Shown here: positions 45,447 through 54,740 of the stretch, piece by piece
How the letters are laid out: each line of letters opens with the position of its first letter
How positions within the stretch are numbered: the first letter of the stretch is position 1
Assembly: GCF_021049245.1 (NCBI RefSeq)
Contig: NZ_CP088020.1
Span: 1,556,001-1,620,000 of the forward strand
Direction: 5' to 3'
DNA: 64,000 bases
Origin: Radiobacillus kanasensis
GTDB lineage: Bacteria > Bacillota > Bacilli > Bacillales > Amphibacillaceae
Notes under the pieces: model-generated
The model's database searches: none
The model's input: the letters and a program-made list of their open reading frames with translations, nothing else
What the model was told of the DNA's origin: nothing
Program-made: the position numbers and the translations under genes

Positions 45447-46808
45447 ATGCTTTTTTCTACAAGCTTTCTGAACGAACTTTTTCCAGAAAACAAAGGTGCC
45501 GTTCACATCAATCTTTCTTTTCATGAAGTAGCAACAGATAGTAGAAAGAAAACCAAGAAGTCGCTGTTTGTTCCTCTAGTGGGGGACAATTTCGATGGTC
45601 ATGATTTTTTGAAAGATGCCTTTAATAATGGGGCGGTAGGTGCCCTTTGGCAAAAAGACAAATCATTGCCAAGATTTTTACCAACAGACTTCCCAGTTTA
45701 TTTCGTGGAGGATACGCTAGAAGCACTCCAGCGATTAGCTTCTCAATACCGGTTGGAAATTAACCCAAAGGTGATTGGAATTACAGGCTCCAACGGAAAA
45801 ACAACTACAAAAGACATGGTTGGAACGGTATTAACCAGTGCCTATAACACCCACCGAACAAAGGGAAACTTTAACAATCATATCGGTCTGCCACTTACCA
45901 TTTTATCGATGCCGAGAGACACCGAAGTACTGGTTTTAGAAATGGGCATGAGTGACTTTGGTGAGATTCAAAAATTATCGGAAATTGCGAAACCGGACTA
46001 TGCCATCATTACAAATATTGGAGAGTCCCATATTGAATACCTAGGATCTAGGGAAGGGATTGCACAAGCGAAAACAGAGATTGTGGCAGGGATGGCCAGT
46101 GAGGGTCGGTTATACATAGATGGGGATGAACCATTGTTAAAAAACTTAGATTCCACATCCTTGACAGTGATTTCGTGTGGTTTTGGTCCTAATAATTCGA
46201 TTGTTTTGGATGCTATTACCATGGATTCGGATTATACCGATTTTCAAATTGCTGGTGAGGCGTTTCGTCTTCCTATGTTAGGGAAGCATAATGTGAAGAA
46301 TGCATCCTTTGCTATCTCAATCGCAAAGGATTTAGACGTGTCTATGGAACAAATAAAGAAAAGCTTACTTTCATTAAAAATATCAGGAATGAGATTTGAA
46401 AAACTCCAAGGATTAAATGGATCTACCTTAATAAACGACGCCTACAATGCTTCTCCTACATCTATGAAAGCAGCTATTGAAGTGATAACAGAACTAGCTC
46501 AGTATGAGAAAAAGATCCTCGTGTTAGGAGATATTTTTGAGATTGGGGAAACATCGAAACCATTACATCGTTCGGTTGCTGAGGCTATAACAGACGATAT
46601 TGATATGGTTCTCACGATGGGGAAAGATGCTTCAGAAATAACCGATCAAGTACAAATTGAATTTCCAAAAACGTATGCCAAGCATTGCACAACAGAAGAA
46701 GAAGTTCTAAAGGAATTACAGCCAGTCCTACAAGAAGGAACAATCATATTATTTAAAGCATCCCGCGGTATGAAATTTGAAAAGATGGTCGAACAGCTAC
46801 AGGAGTAG
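45447..46808 (+). CDS. murF: UDP-MurNAc-tripeptide-D-Ala-D-Ala ligase MurF
   Basis: A 453-residue Mur ligase that adds D-Ala-D-Ala. The ATP loop [16 protein letters not shown], the LEMGMSDFGEI segment and NDAYNASPTSMKAA are MurF-specific. In Bacillus subtilis murF lies elsewhere (next to ddl); here it sits between murE and mraY, as in many other bacteria. Start is ATG 45447, close behind the murE stop, with AAGGGGAAATAAAGG upstream. Confidence 0.95.
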   Translation: MLFSTSFLNELFPENKGAVHINLSFHEVATDSRKKTKKSLFVPLVGDNFDGHDFLKDAFNNGAVGALWQKDKSLPRFLPTDFPVYFVEDTLEALQRLASQYRLEINPKVIGITGSNGKTTTKDMVGTVLTSAYNTHRTKGNFNNHIGLPLTILSMPRDTEVLVLEMGMSDFGEIQKLSEIAKPDYAIITNIGESHIEYLGSREGIAQAKTEIVAGMASEGRLYIDGDEPLLKNLDSTSLTVISCGFGPNNSIVLDAITMDSDYTDFQIAGEAFRLPMLGKHNVKNASFAISIAKDLDVSMEQIKKSLLSLKISGMRFEKLQGLNGSTLINDAYNASPTSMKAAIEVITELAQYEKKILVLGDIFEIGETSKPLHRSVAEAITDDIDMVLTMGKDASEITDQVQIEFPKTYAKHCTTEEEVLKELQPVLQEGTIILFKASRGMKFEKMVEQLQE

Positions 46809-46848
46809 TATGATTGGACGGGTATTGCAGTAAGGAGGATACTAGGAA

Positions 46849-47835
46849 ATGAGTGTATATGTATTAATTGTAACAATAGCTATTGCATTTTTAATTACCG
46901 TCCTAATCTCCCCCATTTTCATTCCCTTTTTAAGAAGGTTGAAATTTGGACAAAGTATTAGGGAAGAGGGACCAAAATCCCATCAAAAAAAGACAGGCAC
47001 TCCAACTATGGGAGGAGTCATGATCTTAGTAAGTATAGCAGTAACCACGTTGGTTATGACGAGCAAATTTAATCCAAACCCAATTAGTACTGACATAATT
47101 TTACTTTTAGTTGTCTTATTAGGGTATGGATTATTAGGATTTTTAGATGATTTTATTAAAGTTGCCTTGAAACGAAATCTTGGATTAACCTCCATGCAAA
47201 AGTTAATCGGTCAATTAATTATCGGAATTATTTTTTATATCACATTAGTACAAAATGACTTCCCAACCTACATCCAGATTCCTGGGACGAGTATTCAATG
47301 GGATCTAGGATGGGGGTATGCGTTACTTGTTGTATTTATGCTTGTTGGGGCTTCTAATGCGGTAAACTTAACAGATGGCTTAGATGGACTCCTCGCCGGA
47401 ACAGCAGCCATAGCCTTTGGAGCTTTCGGTATATTAGCTTGGTACGGGTTTCCACAATTTGAAATTACGATTTTCTGTTTAGCAGCAGTTGGAGCTCTAT
47501 TAGGTTTTCTTGTCTTCAATGCCCATCCTGCGAAAGTATTCATGGGAGATACTGGTTCATTAGGGCTAGGTGGAGCCATTGCGGCGGTTGCTATTCTGAC
47601 AAAGCTCGAAGTCCTACTCATTGTGATCGGTGGGGTTTTTGTATTAGAAACACTTTCGGTTATTATTCAAGTTATTTCCTTTAAGACAACTGGAAAAAGA
47701 GTGTTTAAGATGAGCCCGTTGCATCACCATTATGAGTTAATGGGTTGGTCCGAATGGCGTGTCGTAACGACGTTTTGGCTAGTTGGACTTCTGTTTGCAA
47801 CGCTCGCAATTTATATTGAGGTGTGGATAAATTGA
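46849..47835 (+). CDS. mraY: phospho-N-acetylmuramoyl-pentapeptide transferase MraY
   Basis: A 328-residue enzyme with ten membrane helices that makes lipid I from UDP-MurNAc-pentapeptide and undecaprenyl phosphate. Conserved Asp motifs are [22 protein letters not shown] and [13 protein letters not shown], and the HHH-type [13 protein letters not shown] motif. AAGGAGGATACT precedes ATG. Its stop overlaps the TTG start of murD. Confidence 0.97.
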   Translation: MSVYVLIVTIAIAFLITVLISPIFIPFLRRLKFGQSIREEGPKSHQKKTGTPTMGGVMILVSIAVTTLVMTSKFNPNPISTDIILLLVVLLGYGLLGFLDDFIKVALKRNLGLTSMQKLIGQLIIGIIFYITLVQNDFPTYIQIPGTSIQWDLGWGYALLVVFMLVGASNAVNLTDGLDGLLAGTAAIAFGAFGILAWYGFPQFEITIFCLAAVGALLGFLVFNAHPAKVFMGDTGSLGLGGAIAAVAILTKLEVLLIVIGGVFVLETLSVIIQVISFKTTGKRVFKMSPLHHHYELMGWSEWRVVTTFWLVGLLFATLAIYIEVWIN

Positions 47836-49181
47836 ACAAATTAGAAGAATTTCCCTATCAACATATATTAGTTTTAGGTTTGGCGAAAAGTGGGAAAGCA
47901 GCAGCTAAGCTGTTACATGCTAGTAATAAAACGGTACGAGTGAACGACTACCGAGCTACACCGGCGGATTTGGACGTGCAGGAGTTAGAAGGGCTTGGCA
48001 TGGAGGTTATCACAGGAGGACATCCTCTAGAGGTACTAGATAACATCGATCTTATCGTAAAAAATCCAGGTATTCCGTACCATAATCCGATTGTTCAAGA
48101 AGCTGAAAGGCGTTCGATTCCGATTATTACGGAAATAGAACTTGCTTCACGCCTCGCTCCACATGATGTCATCGGCATCACTGGTTCCAATGGAAAAACA
48201 ACCACTACAACGCTTATTTTTCAAATGTTGGAGGAAAGTCATTGTCCAGCTAAAATTGCTGGGAACATAGGTAATGTGGCAACAGAAGTTGCTCAAACGG
48301 TGAAACCAGACGAGACCATGGTAATGGAGCTCTCTTCCTTTCAACTGCTAGGAATTCAAAGCTTTAAACCAAAGGTGGCCGTTTTATTAAATATATTTGA
48401 AGCTCATTTAGACTACCATAAAACGATGGATCATTATACGGGTGCAAAAGCTAATCTTTTTTATAACCAAGATGAAACGGATTATCTCGTGTACAATATG
48501 GATGATTCTTTAGTGTGTGAAATGGTGAAACATGCAGCTTCTACGAAAGTTCCTTTTTCTACAAAACAAAAGGTTCCGAATGGTGCTTGGTGTGACGACC
48601 AGGATTTGTATTTCCAAGAAGAAAGAATTATCTCCTTAAGGGATATTGTTCTTGTCGGCCAACATAACCTAGAAAATATTCTTGCAGCTGTGAGTGCTGC
48701 AAAGTTAAGTGGAGCAACTAATGAAGGGATTCAGCAAGTGCTGACGACCTTTACTGGTGTCAAACATCGTCTACAATTCGTGAAAAATGTCCATGATCGT
48801 AGTTTTTATAACGATTCCAAAGCGACAAATATTTTAGCCACATCGAAAGCATTATCTGCCTTTGATAAACCGACTATTCTTTTAGCTGGTGGATTAGATC
48901 GTGGAAATGACTTTGATGAATTGGCTCCTTATTTAAACCATGTGAAAGCTGTCGTACTATTTGGAGAGACAGCGCCAAAGTTAGAAAAATTAGCGCGTTC
49001 TATAGGAATAGAGTCTATAGAATTCGTCGATAATGTTAAACATGCCGCTCAAAAAGCGTATCAGCTATCAGAACCAAATGATGTCATCCTTCTTTCACCA
49101 GCATGTGCAAGCTGGGACCAGTACAAAACTTTTGAAGATAGAGGAGACATGTTTGTGGAAGCTGTGCATACATTAGAATAG
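47832..49181 (+). CDS. murD: UDP-MurNAc-L-alanine:D-glutamate ligase MurD
   Basis: A 449-residue Mur ligase that adds D-Glu. N-terminal Rossmann-like segment [20 protein letters not shown] loop [15 protein letters not shown] and the [15 protein letters not shown] segment are MurD-specific. I choose TTG 47832 as start because GAGGTG lies eight bases upstream; GTG 47823 would overlap that site. Coupled to mraY (TTGA overlap). Confidence 0.95.
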   Translation: MNKLEEFPYQHILVLGLAKSGKAAAKLLHASNKTVRVNDYRATPADLDVQELEGLGMEVITGGHPLEVLDNIDLIVKNPGIPYHNPIVQEAERRSIPIITEIELASRLAPHDVIGITGSNGKTTTTTLIFQMLEESHCPAKIAGNIGNVATEVAQTVKPDETMVMELSSFQLLGIQSFKPKVAVLLNIFEAHLDYHKTMDHYTGAKANLFYNQDETDYLVYNMDDSLVCEMVKHAASTKVPFSTKQKVPNGAWCDDQDLYFQEERIISLRDIVLVGQHNLENILAAVSAAKLSGATNEGIQQVLTTFTGVKHRLQFVKNVHDRSFYNDSKATNILATSKALSAFDKPTILLAGGLDRGNDFDELAPYLNHVKAVVLFGETAPKLEKLARSIGIESIEFVDNVKHAAQKAYQLSEPNDVILLSPACASWDQYKTFEDRGDMFVEAVHTLE

Positions 49182-49237
49182 GGGGCTTGTTTACATAGCC
49201 CCACGTTCCAATGTTTTTTGGGAAATGGGGTGTTTTT

Positions 49238-50350
49238 TTGTTTAAATCAAAGAATAGGTCGCAACATGCACCGGATTTATTCTTAACAATCCTTATATTT
49301 GCGTTATTGTTAATTGGAGTTGTGATGGTGTATAGCTCATCAGCCATATGGGCGGACTATAAGTTTGGAGATTCCTTTTATTTTGCTAAGAGACAATTGC
49401 TTTTCGCGGGGTTAGGGATTGCAGCCATGATGTTAGTGATGAACATTCCCTATTCGACTTGGCAAAAGTACGCAAAACCGATCATCATTATTTGTTTTAT
49501 TTTGCTTTTAGCGGTTCTAATACCAGGTGTAGGGATGGTTCGTGGAGGAGCTCGAAGTTGGATAGGGGTAGGTGCGTTTAGTATCCAACCTTCGGAATTT
49601 ATGAAGCTAGGTCTTATTATATTTTTAGCCAGTCATTTAGCAAATAATCAAAAATATATTACTTCATTCAAAAAAGGATTTTTCCCAACCTTGCTACTCG
49701 TTTTTGTCCCATTCGGTTTTATTATGCTTCAACCGGACTTAGGAACCGGAGTCGTGTTGGTTATGACTTGTATGATTATGATTTTTGTAGCGGGTGCGAG
49801 GATCTCTCACTTTGTAGGATTAGGGATTTTAGGGGTTGCTGGATTTTTAGGATTAATTATCTCCGCACCTTATCGAATCAATCGAATCACGGCATTCTTA
49901 AATCCGTGGGAGGATCCACTTGGAAATGGGTTTCAGATTATTCAATCCTTATATGCAATCGGTCCTGGTGGTTTAATGGGTATGGGACTTGGACAAAGCC
50001 TTCAAAAATTCTTTTATCTGCCTGAACCACAAACAGATTTCATTTTTGCTATTTTAGCGGAGGAATTAGGCTTTATTGGCGGTACCTTCGTTCTTCTCTT
50101 ATTTTTGCTCCTTTTATGGAGAGGAATTCGAGTTGCTTTAGCCGCACCAGATGCCTATGGAAGTTTACTTGGATTAGGGATCATCGGGATGATTTCCTTA
50201 CAGGTTATGATTAATATAAGTGTTGTGATTGGGTTGATTCCTGTTACCGGAATTACTTTGCCATTCTTAAGCTATGGTGGTTCTTCTCTGACGCTAACGT
50301 TATGTTCGGTTGGGGTTTTACTAAATATAAGTCGATACGCTAAGCTTTAA
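49238..50350 (+). CDS. spoVE: SpoVE, sporulation SEDS glycosyltransferase
   Basis: A 370-residue SEDS protein with ten helices, close to Bacillus subtilis SpoVE over its full length (VMVYSSSAIWADYKFGDSFY, NPWEDPLGNGFQIIQSLYA, LPFLSYGGSSLTL). It polymerises cortex glycan with SpoVD. TTG 49238 with ATGGGGTG upstream fits the family start better than ATG 49211. It ends at a terminator; in Bacillus subtilis murG and murB follow, but both are absent here. Confidence 0.93.
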   Translation: MFKSKNRSQHAPDLFLTILIFALLLIGVVMVYSSSAIWADYKFGDSFYFAKRQLLFAGLGIAAMMLVMNIPYSTWQKYAKPIIIICFILLLAVLIPGVGMVRGGARSWIGVGAFSIQPSEFMKLGLIIFLASHLANNQKYITSFKKGFFPTLLLVFVPFGFIMLQPDLGTGVVLVMTCMIMIFVAGARISHFVGLGILGVAGFLGLIISAPYRINRITAFLNPWEDPLGNGFQIIQSLYAIGPGGLMGMGLGQSLQKFFYLPEPQTDFIFAILAEELGFIGGTFVLLLFLLLLWRGIRVALAAPDAYGSLLGLGIIGMISLQVMINISVVIGLIPVTGITLPFLSYGGSSLTLTLCSVGVLLNISRYAKL

Positions 50351-50355
50351 AAGGG

Positions 50356-50388
50356 AAGCCTTTCTCCACGTGGAAGAGAGGCTTTTTT
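50356..50388 (+). terminator. terminator after spoVE
   Basis: AAGCCTTTCTCCA / TGGAAGAGAGGCTTTTTT with short mismatch; six T follow. It closes the mraZ-spoVE half of the cluster. Confidence 0.8.
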
Positions 50389-50624
50389 CTATGTACGACA
50401 TCAGCATGTATAAATTGGTTCCCATTTTGAAAGAAAATTAAAATTGATAGATTGCGACGTAACTCTAATTAGAAATTTATTGAAAGAATGATGAAGTGAA
50501 GCTTGATGCCGCGCTACGGCAGAATACTCCGCTTTCCACGGGTACGGCCTCAGCCTCCTCGCTCGCACAGATCGCTCACTGTGGGGTCTTCACCTCGTGC
50601 TTTCCCGCAGTCATTCATGTATCG

Positions 50625-50812
50625 CGAAAACAGCTATACACCACAGAGAATGAAAATAGTTATTGTGTGGCTATACTGATGCTACGGCTGGATGAGGAAG
50701 GTCGAGACTCCTTGGTGCGTGAGAGCCCTACCCGCAGTCTGACTCCTTCGACCACGGTGCATCACAGACTGTTGCTCCTTTTAAGGGAAGCACTCATGGT
50801 AGATTAACCCTA
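50625..50812 (+). ncRNA. putative IS110 bridge RNA, copy 1
   Basis: A 5' stem-loop (CAGCTATACACCACA near 50631 with TGTGTGGCTATACTG near 50674), then two internal loops. Loop 1: GAGACTCCT (50704-50712) is complementary to the right target flank AGGAGTCTC, and CCCGCAG (50731-50737) equals the left flank. Loop 2: TCATGGTAG (50795-50803) equals the element's right end plus core, and GACT (50768-50771) complements AGTC at the left end; a TGCT/AGCA hairpin lies between them. Boundaries are approximate. The design matches bridge RNAs described for IS110 elements; expression is inferred. Confidence 0.6.
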
Positions 50813-50866
50813 TTCTGGTTGTTGCGCCAGCCTCCATTATTATTTGCCGTAGAAAGGATGTTTTCA

Positions 50867-52090
50867 ATGGATGTAATCATTGAGAATGCTTGTGGTATGG
50901 ATGTCCACAAGGATACCATTACCGCTTGTGCCATTACAACAGAAGGAAAGGAGATTGAAACTTTTTCAACTAAAACCATATATCTAATTGAGTTGGTGGA
51001 CTGGGTGAAGAAACATAAGTGTACCCATGTGGCAATGGAAAGTACAAGTGTCTACTGGAAACCCATTGTCAATCTACTAGAAGCAGAAGATATTGAATAT
51101 CTAGTTGTGAATGCTCAACACATTAAGGCTGTCCCCGGGCGTAAAACGGATGTGAAAGATGCCGAATGGATAGCCAAATTACTTCGTCACGGTTTACTTA
51201 AAGCTAGTTTTATTCCTGATCGAAACCAACGAGAATTACGTGAACTTGTTCGTTATCGTCGAAGTATTATTGAAGAGCGTGCCAGACAATATAATCGGAT
51301 TCAAAAAGTGTTAGAAGGAGCTAATATCAAACTTGGTTCAGTTGTTTCTGACATTATGGGAGTTTCTGCTCGTGATATGCTTCGATCCATATCCGAAGGA
51401 AATGATGATCTCGAAGAGTTAACAACCTTTGCGAGAGGAGTAATGAAGAAGAAAAAGGATGAATTGAAACTCGCACTTCAAGGGTATGTTCAAGAACACC
51501 AACGGTTCATGATAAAAACGATTCTAGATCATATCGATTTCCTGACGGATCAAATCGATAAACTAGATAAAGAGATAGCGAAAAGGATGGAAGACTCTCA
51601 AGAAGATATAGACCGTTTAGATTCCATTCCTGGTATTGGGAGAAAAATGGCGGAACAAATGCTTGCAGAGCTTGGTACAAATATAAAGGAGCAATTTCCT
51701 ACTGCACCTCAAATGTGTTCATGGGCTGGATTAGTTCCTGGAAATAACCAAAGTGCTGGAAAACGTAAATCTTCTAAAACGTTGAATGGAAACAAGTACC
51801 TTAAATCAGCACTGATTGAAGCAGCTCATTCTGTTCGAGGATCCAAAAACTACCTTGGTGCACTTTACCGGCGAACAGCTTCACGTAAAGGTAAAAAGCG
51901 TGCAGGAATCGTTGTAGCTCATGCGATATTACGAATCTCCTATTATCTCTTAACACGAAAAGAAATGTATGTAGATTTAGGAGAAGATTACTTCGACAAA
52001 CAAAGACAACAATCCGTTGTTAAGCATTCACTACGAAGATTAGAGAGTTTAGGTTACACAGTGACAATTGTGGAACCAAAAGTGTCTTAA
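50867..52090 (+). CDS. IS110-family transposase/recombinase, copy 1
   Basis: A 407-residue DEDD recombinase. The RuvC-like domain holds Asp 12 (GMDVHKD), Glu 58 (AMESTSVYW), Asp 95 and Asp 98 (GRKTDVKDAEW). A coiled coil follows, then the C-terminal Tnp domain with the SIPGIGRKMAEQML helix-hairpin-helix-like segment and the catalytic Ser 296 in NNQSAGKRKSS. All catalytic residues are present, so it looks active. I start at ATG 50867, with AGAAAGGATG eight bases upstream. Confidence 0.95.
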   Translation: MDVIIENACGMDVHKDTITACAITTEGKEIETFSTKTIYLIELVDWVKKHKCTHVAMESTSVYWKPIVNLLEAEDIEYLVVNAQHIKAVPGRKTDVKDAEWIAKLLRHGLLKASFIPDRNQRELRELVRYRRSIIEERARQYNRIQKVLEGANIKLGSVVSDIMGVSARDMLRSISEGNDDLEELTTFARGVMKKKKDELKLALQGYVQEHQRFMIKTILDHIDFLTDQIDKLDKEIAKRMEDSQEDIDRLDSIPGIGRKMAEQMLAELGTNIKEQFPTAPQMCSWAGLVPGNNQSAGKRKSSKTLNGNKYLKSALIEAAHSVRGSKNYLGALYRRTASRKGKKRAGIVVAHAILRISYYLLTRKEMYVDLGEDYFDKQRQQSVVKHSLRRLESLGYTVTIVEPKVS

Positions 52091-52223
52091 AATTAATCTC
52101 CAACTTCATTAGATCTTAGAATGTGGCGCTCTCCTCAAAAAAACGAATGAGCTGCGTCTACCTTAGTATTGCCATTTTTCCATATATTAGAACCTTATTT
52201 TCATGGTAGTCATTCATGTATCG

Positions 52224-52411
52224 CGAAAACAGCTATACACCACAGAGAATGAAAATAGTTATTGTGTGGCTATACTGATGCTACGGCTGGATGAGGAAGG
52301 TCGAGACTCCTTGGTGCGTGAGAGCCCTACCCGCAGTCTGACTCCTTCGACCACGGTGCATCACAGACTGTTGCTCCTTTTAAGGGAAGCACTCATGGTA
52401 GATTAACCCTA
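52224..52411 (+). ncRNA. putative IS110 bridge RNA, copy 2
   Basis: Same sequence as the copy at 50625-50812, shifted by 1599 bp. Guide-like segments fall at 52303-52311, 52330-52336 and 52394-52402. Because it lies just downstream of copy 1, it can be reached by transcription across the tandem junction. Confidence 0.58.
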
Positions 52412-52465
52412 TTCTGGTTGTTGCGCCAGCCTCCATTATTATTTGCCGTAGAAAGGATGTTTTCA

Positions 52466-53689
52466 ATGGATGTAATCATTGAGAATGCTTGTGGTATGGA
52501 TGTCCACAAGGATACCATTACCGCTTGTGCCATTACAACAGAAGGAAAGGAGATTGAAACTTTTTCAACTAAAACCATATATCTAATTGAGTTGGTGGAC
52601 TGGGTGAAGAAACATAAGTGTACCCATGTGGCAATGGAAAGTACAAGTGTCTACTGGAAACCCATTGTCAATCTACTAGAAGCAGAAGATATTGAATATC
52701 TAGTTGTGAATGCTCAACACATTAAGGCTGTCCCCGGGCGTAAAACGGATGTGAAAGATGCCGAATGGATAGCCAAATTACTTCGTCACGGTTTACTTAA
52801 AGCTAGTTTTATTCCTGATCGAAACCAACGAGAATTACGTGAACTTGTTCGTTATCGTCGAAGTATTATTGAAGAGCGTGCCAGACAATATAATCGGATT
52901 CAAAAAGTGTTAGAAGGAGCTAATATCAAACTTGGTTCAGTTGTTTCTGACATTATGGGAGTTTCTGCTCGTGATATGCTTCGATCCATATCCGAAGGAA
53001 ATGATGATCTCGAAGAGTTAACAACCTTTGCGAGAGGAGTAATGAAGAAGAAAAAGGATGAATTGAAACTCGCACTTCAAGGGTATGTTCAAGAACACCA
53101 ACGGTTCATGATAAAAACGATTCTAGATCATATCGATTTCCTGACGGATCAAATCGATAAACTAGATAAAGAGATAGCGAAAAGGATGGAAGACTCTCAA
53201 GAAGATATAGACCGTTTAGATTCCATTCCTGGTATTGGGAGAAAAATGGCGGAACAAATGCTTGCAGAGCTTGGTACAAATATAAAGGAGCAATTTCCTA
53301 CTGCACCTCAAATGTGTTCATGGGCTGGATTAGTTCCTGGAAATAACCAAAGTGCTGGAAAACGTAAATCTTCTAAAACGTTGAATGGAAACAAGTACCT
53401 TAAATCAGCACTGATTGAAGCAGCTCATTCTGTTCGAGGATCCAAAAACTACCTTGGTGCACTTTACCGGCGAACAGCTTCACGTAAAGGTAAAAAGCGT
53501 GCAGGAATCGTTGTAGCTCATGCGATATTACGAATCTCCTATTATCTCTTAACACGAAAAGAAATGTATGTAGATTTAGGAGAAGATTACTTCGACAAAC
53601 AAAGACAACAATCCGTTGTTAAGCATTCACTACGAAGATTAGAGAGTTTAGGTTACACAGTGACAATTGTGGAACCAAAAGTGTCTTAA
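52466..53689 (+). CDS. IS110-family transposase/recombinase, copy 2
   Basis: A 407-residue protein identical to the copy-1 transposase, with the same DEDD residues and Ser 296. Start ATG 52466. No frameshift or stop, so both copies are potentially functional. Confidence 0.95.
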   Translation: MDVIIENACGMDVHKDTITACAITTEGKEIETFSTKTIYLIELVDWVKKHKCTHVAMESTSVYWKPIVNLLEAEDIEYLVVNAQHIKAVPGRKTDVKDAEWIAKLLRHGLLKASFIPDRNQRELRELVRYRRSIIEERARQYNRIQKVLEGANIKLGSVVSDIMGVSARDMLRSISEGNDDLEELTTFARGVMKKKKDELKLALQGYVQEHQRFMIKTILDHIDFLTDQIDKLDKEIAKRMEDSQEDIDRLDSIPGIGRKMAEQMLAELGTNIKEQFPTAPQMCSWAGLVPGNNQSAGKRKSSKTLNGNKYLKSALIEAAHSVRGSKNYLGALYRRTASRKGKKRAGIVVAHAILRISYYLLTRKEMYVDLGEDYFDKQRQQSVVKHSLRRLESLGYTVTIVEPKVS

Positions 53690-54658
53690 AATTAATCTCC
53701 AACTTCATTAGATCTTAGAATGTGGCGCTCTCCTCAAAAAAACGAATGAGCTGCGTCTACCTTAGTATTGCCATTTTTCCATATATTAGAACCTTATTTT
53801 CATGGTAGGAGTCTCCGTATTCTGCCTACGCTCGGGAATGGCTTTCTGATAGTTATTTTGAACATTGCTGGAATAGTACAAGTTGATTGTGACATTCAGT
53901 CCTCTATTTTTATAAAAAGTGACAGTCCAGAGGGGCTGGTCCTTTATAATTACGAAAAAGCACCGACACGTGCTCTTTTAAATCAAATAAATGATCAGTT
54001 GTTCTATATATAGGTCTAAAACAAGATGAAAAGGTAAAAAAAGGAACAGGTTTCCGTCTGACTATAACCTCTTAGTAGCATTATATATTATCTACCACAT
54101 ACGGTATGTTGATTGGAGTGGAGGGTAATCGACTCCGCGAAAATAAAGCCCGGTTTTCTTCGTGCAATGTCTATTCTAAGAAGATTTTCTTGTCCTCCCT
54201 CAGTTAGATTTGATTTACTCACAAATGCTCGCTGCGGGAACAGCACGAGTTGAAGACCCCGCAAGATGCACCTGCGTCTTCTAGTAACGCTTTGAAGTAA
54301 GCTTCCTCGGTGCAAGGCAGCAAAGATGATCACTCGATGTAGTAGCCTGGCTGAGGCCGTGCCCGCGGAAAGTGATTATCCGCAAGGGAAATCAACATCG
54401 TACACACACCGAGCAGTCACCAAACCGATGGTTTTGTAGTAACTTTTATTATTTCGTTACGTCGCAATTTATATCAACTACTATTTAAAATTCATTGCTT
54501 GAAAAATCAACAATCTTTTAGAACACAGCCTTTTCTATAAAAGGGCAAGTGGTCTACTTATAAGAGATCGATTGATGAGGTAGTTGTTGCAATGGGATTC
54601 ATTTCTAATTATTATGATGATTGATTTACAGAAATAGACACTCCATTGGTTTAAAATA

Positions 54659-54667
54659 TGATATAAT
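54659..54667 (+). promoter_or_regulatory. extended -10 promoter upstream of divIB
   Basis: TGATATAAT is an extended -10 element with a perfect TATAAT hexamer (54662-54667). No good -35 hexamer is seen at 17-18 bp. It lies 74 bp before the divIB start and just ahead of a hairpin. Confidence 0.5.
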
Positions 54668-54685
54668 TTTTTTATAATTAATTTT

Positions 54686-54710
54686 AACGGCATCGTGGTA
54701 TGCCGTTTTT
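54686..54710 (+). terminator. hairpin with T-run ahead of divIB
   Basis: AACGGCAT / ATGCCGTT, perfect 8-bp stem with a six-base loop, followed by TTT after the stem. It is placed between the candidate promoter and divIB, so it may be a leftover terminator of lost genes or an attenuator. Confidence 0.6.
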
Positions 54711-54740
54711 ACTATGTATCTAAAAAGGAAGAATATAGAG

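Larger units (their letters stand above)
50611..52209 (+). mobile_element. IS110-family element, copy 1 of a tandem pair
   Basis: 1599-bp unit between AG dinucleotides at 50609-50610 and 52208-52209. No terminal inverted repeats and no target duplication, as is usual for IS110. A 256-bp leader holds a likely bridge RNA; one transposase gene follows, with about 120 bp of noncoding right end. It is joined head-to-tail, with no spacer, to an apparently identical second unit. Confidence 0.9.
52210..53808 (+). mobile_element. IS110-family element, copy 2 of the tandem pair
   Basis: Second 1599-bp unit, ending at the AG of 53807-53808, where the repeat element resumes with GAGTCTCCG. The transposase is identical over its whole length and the noncoding parts I compared show no difference, so the duplication is very recent or maintained. 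The internal junction reads CATGGT-AG-TCATTCATG. Confidence 0.9.
50444..54478. repeat. ~840-bp inverted-ended repeat element (copy C), split by two IS110 copies
   Basis: Ends are TTGATAGATTGCGACGTAAC (50444-50463) and, read inward from 54478, GTTGATATAAATTGCGACG followed by TAAC. Without the 3198 bp of IS110 it is about 837 bp. Each end carries a GC-rich arm (50510-50609 and about 54105-54400) in opposite orientation, so the element could fold into a large imperfect cruciform. The 53860-54478 part is colinear, reversed, with 30197-30740. No protein-coding region is supported in the element itself; frames crossing its IS junction are accidental. Confidence 0.65.

Noticed and set aside
50496-50807. 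103-codon frame before the first IS110 transposase, and its partner at 52203-52406
   Set aside because: It reads through the repeat arm and the structured leader RNA; the sequence is better explained by base pairing than by protein.
53768-54013. 81-codon frame spanning the IS110 right end and the repeat
   Set aside because: It crosses the insertion junction at 53808 and exists only because of the insertion.
50496-54400. CRISPR-like array, because of recurring GC-rich blocks
   Set aside because: Blocks are long, few, inverted and irregularly spaced; no short regularly spaced repeats and no cas genes.
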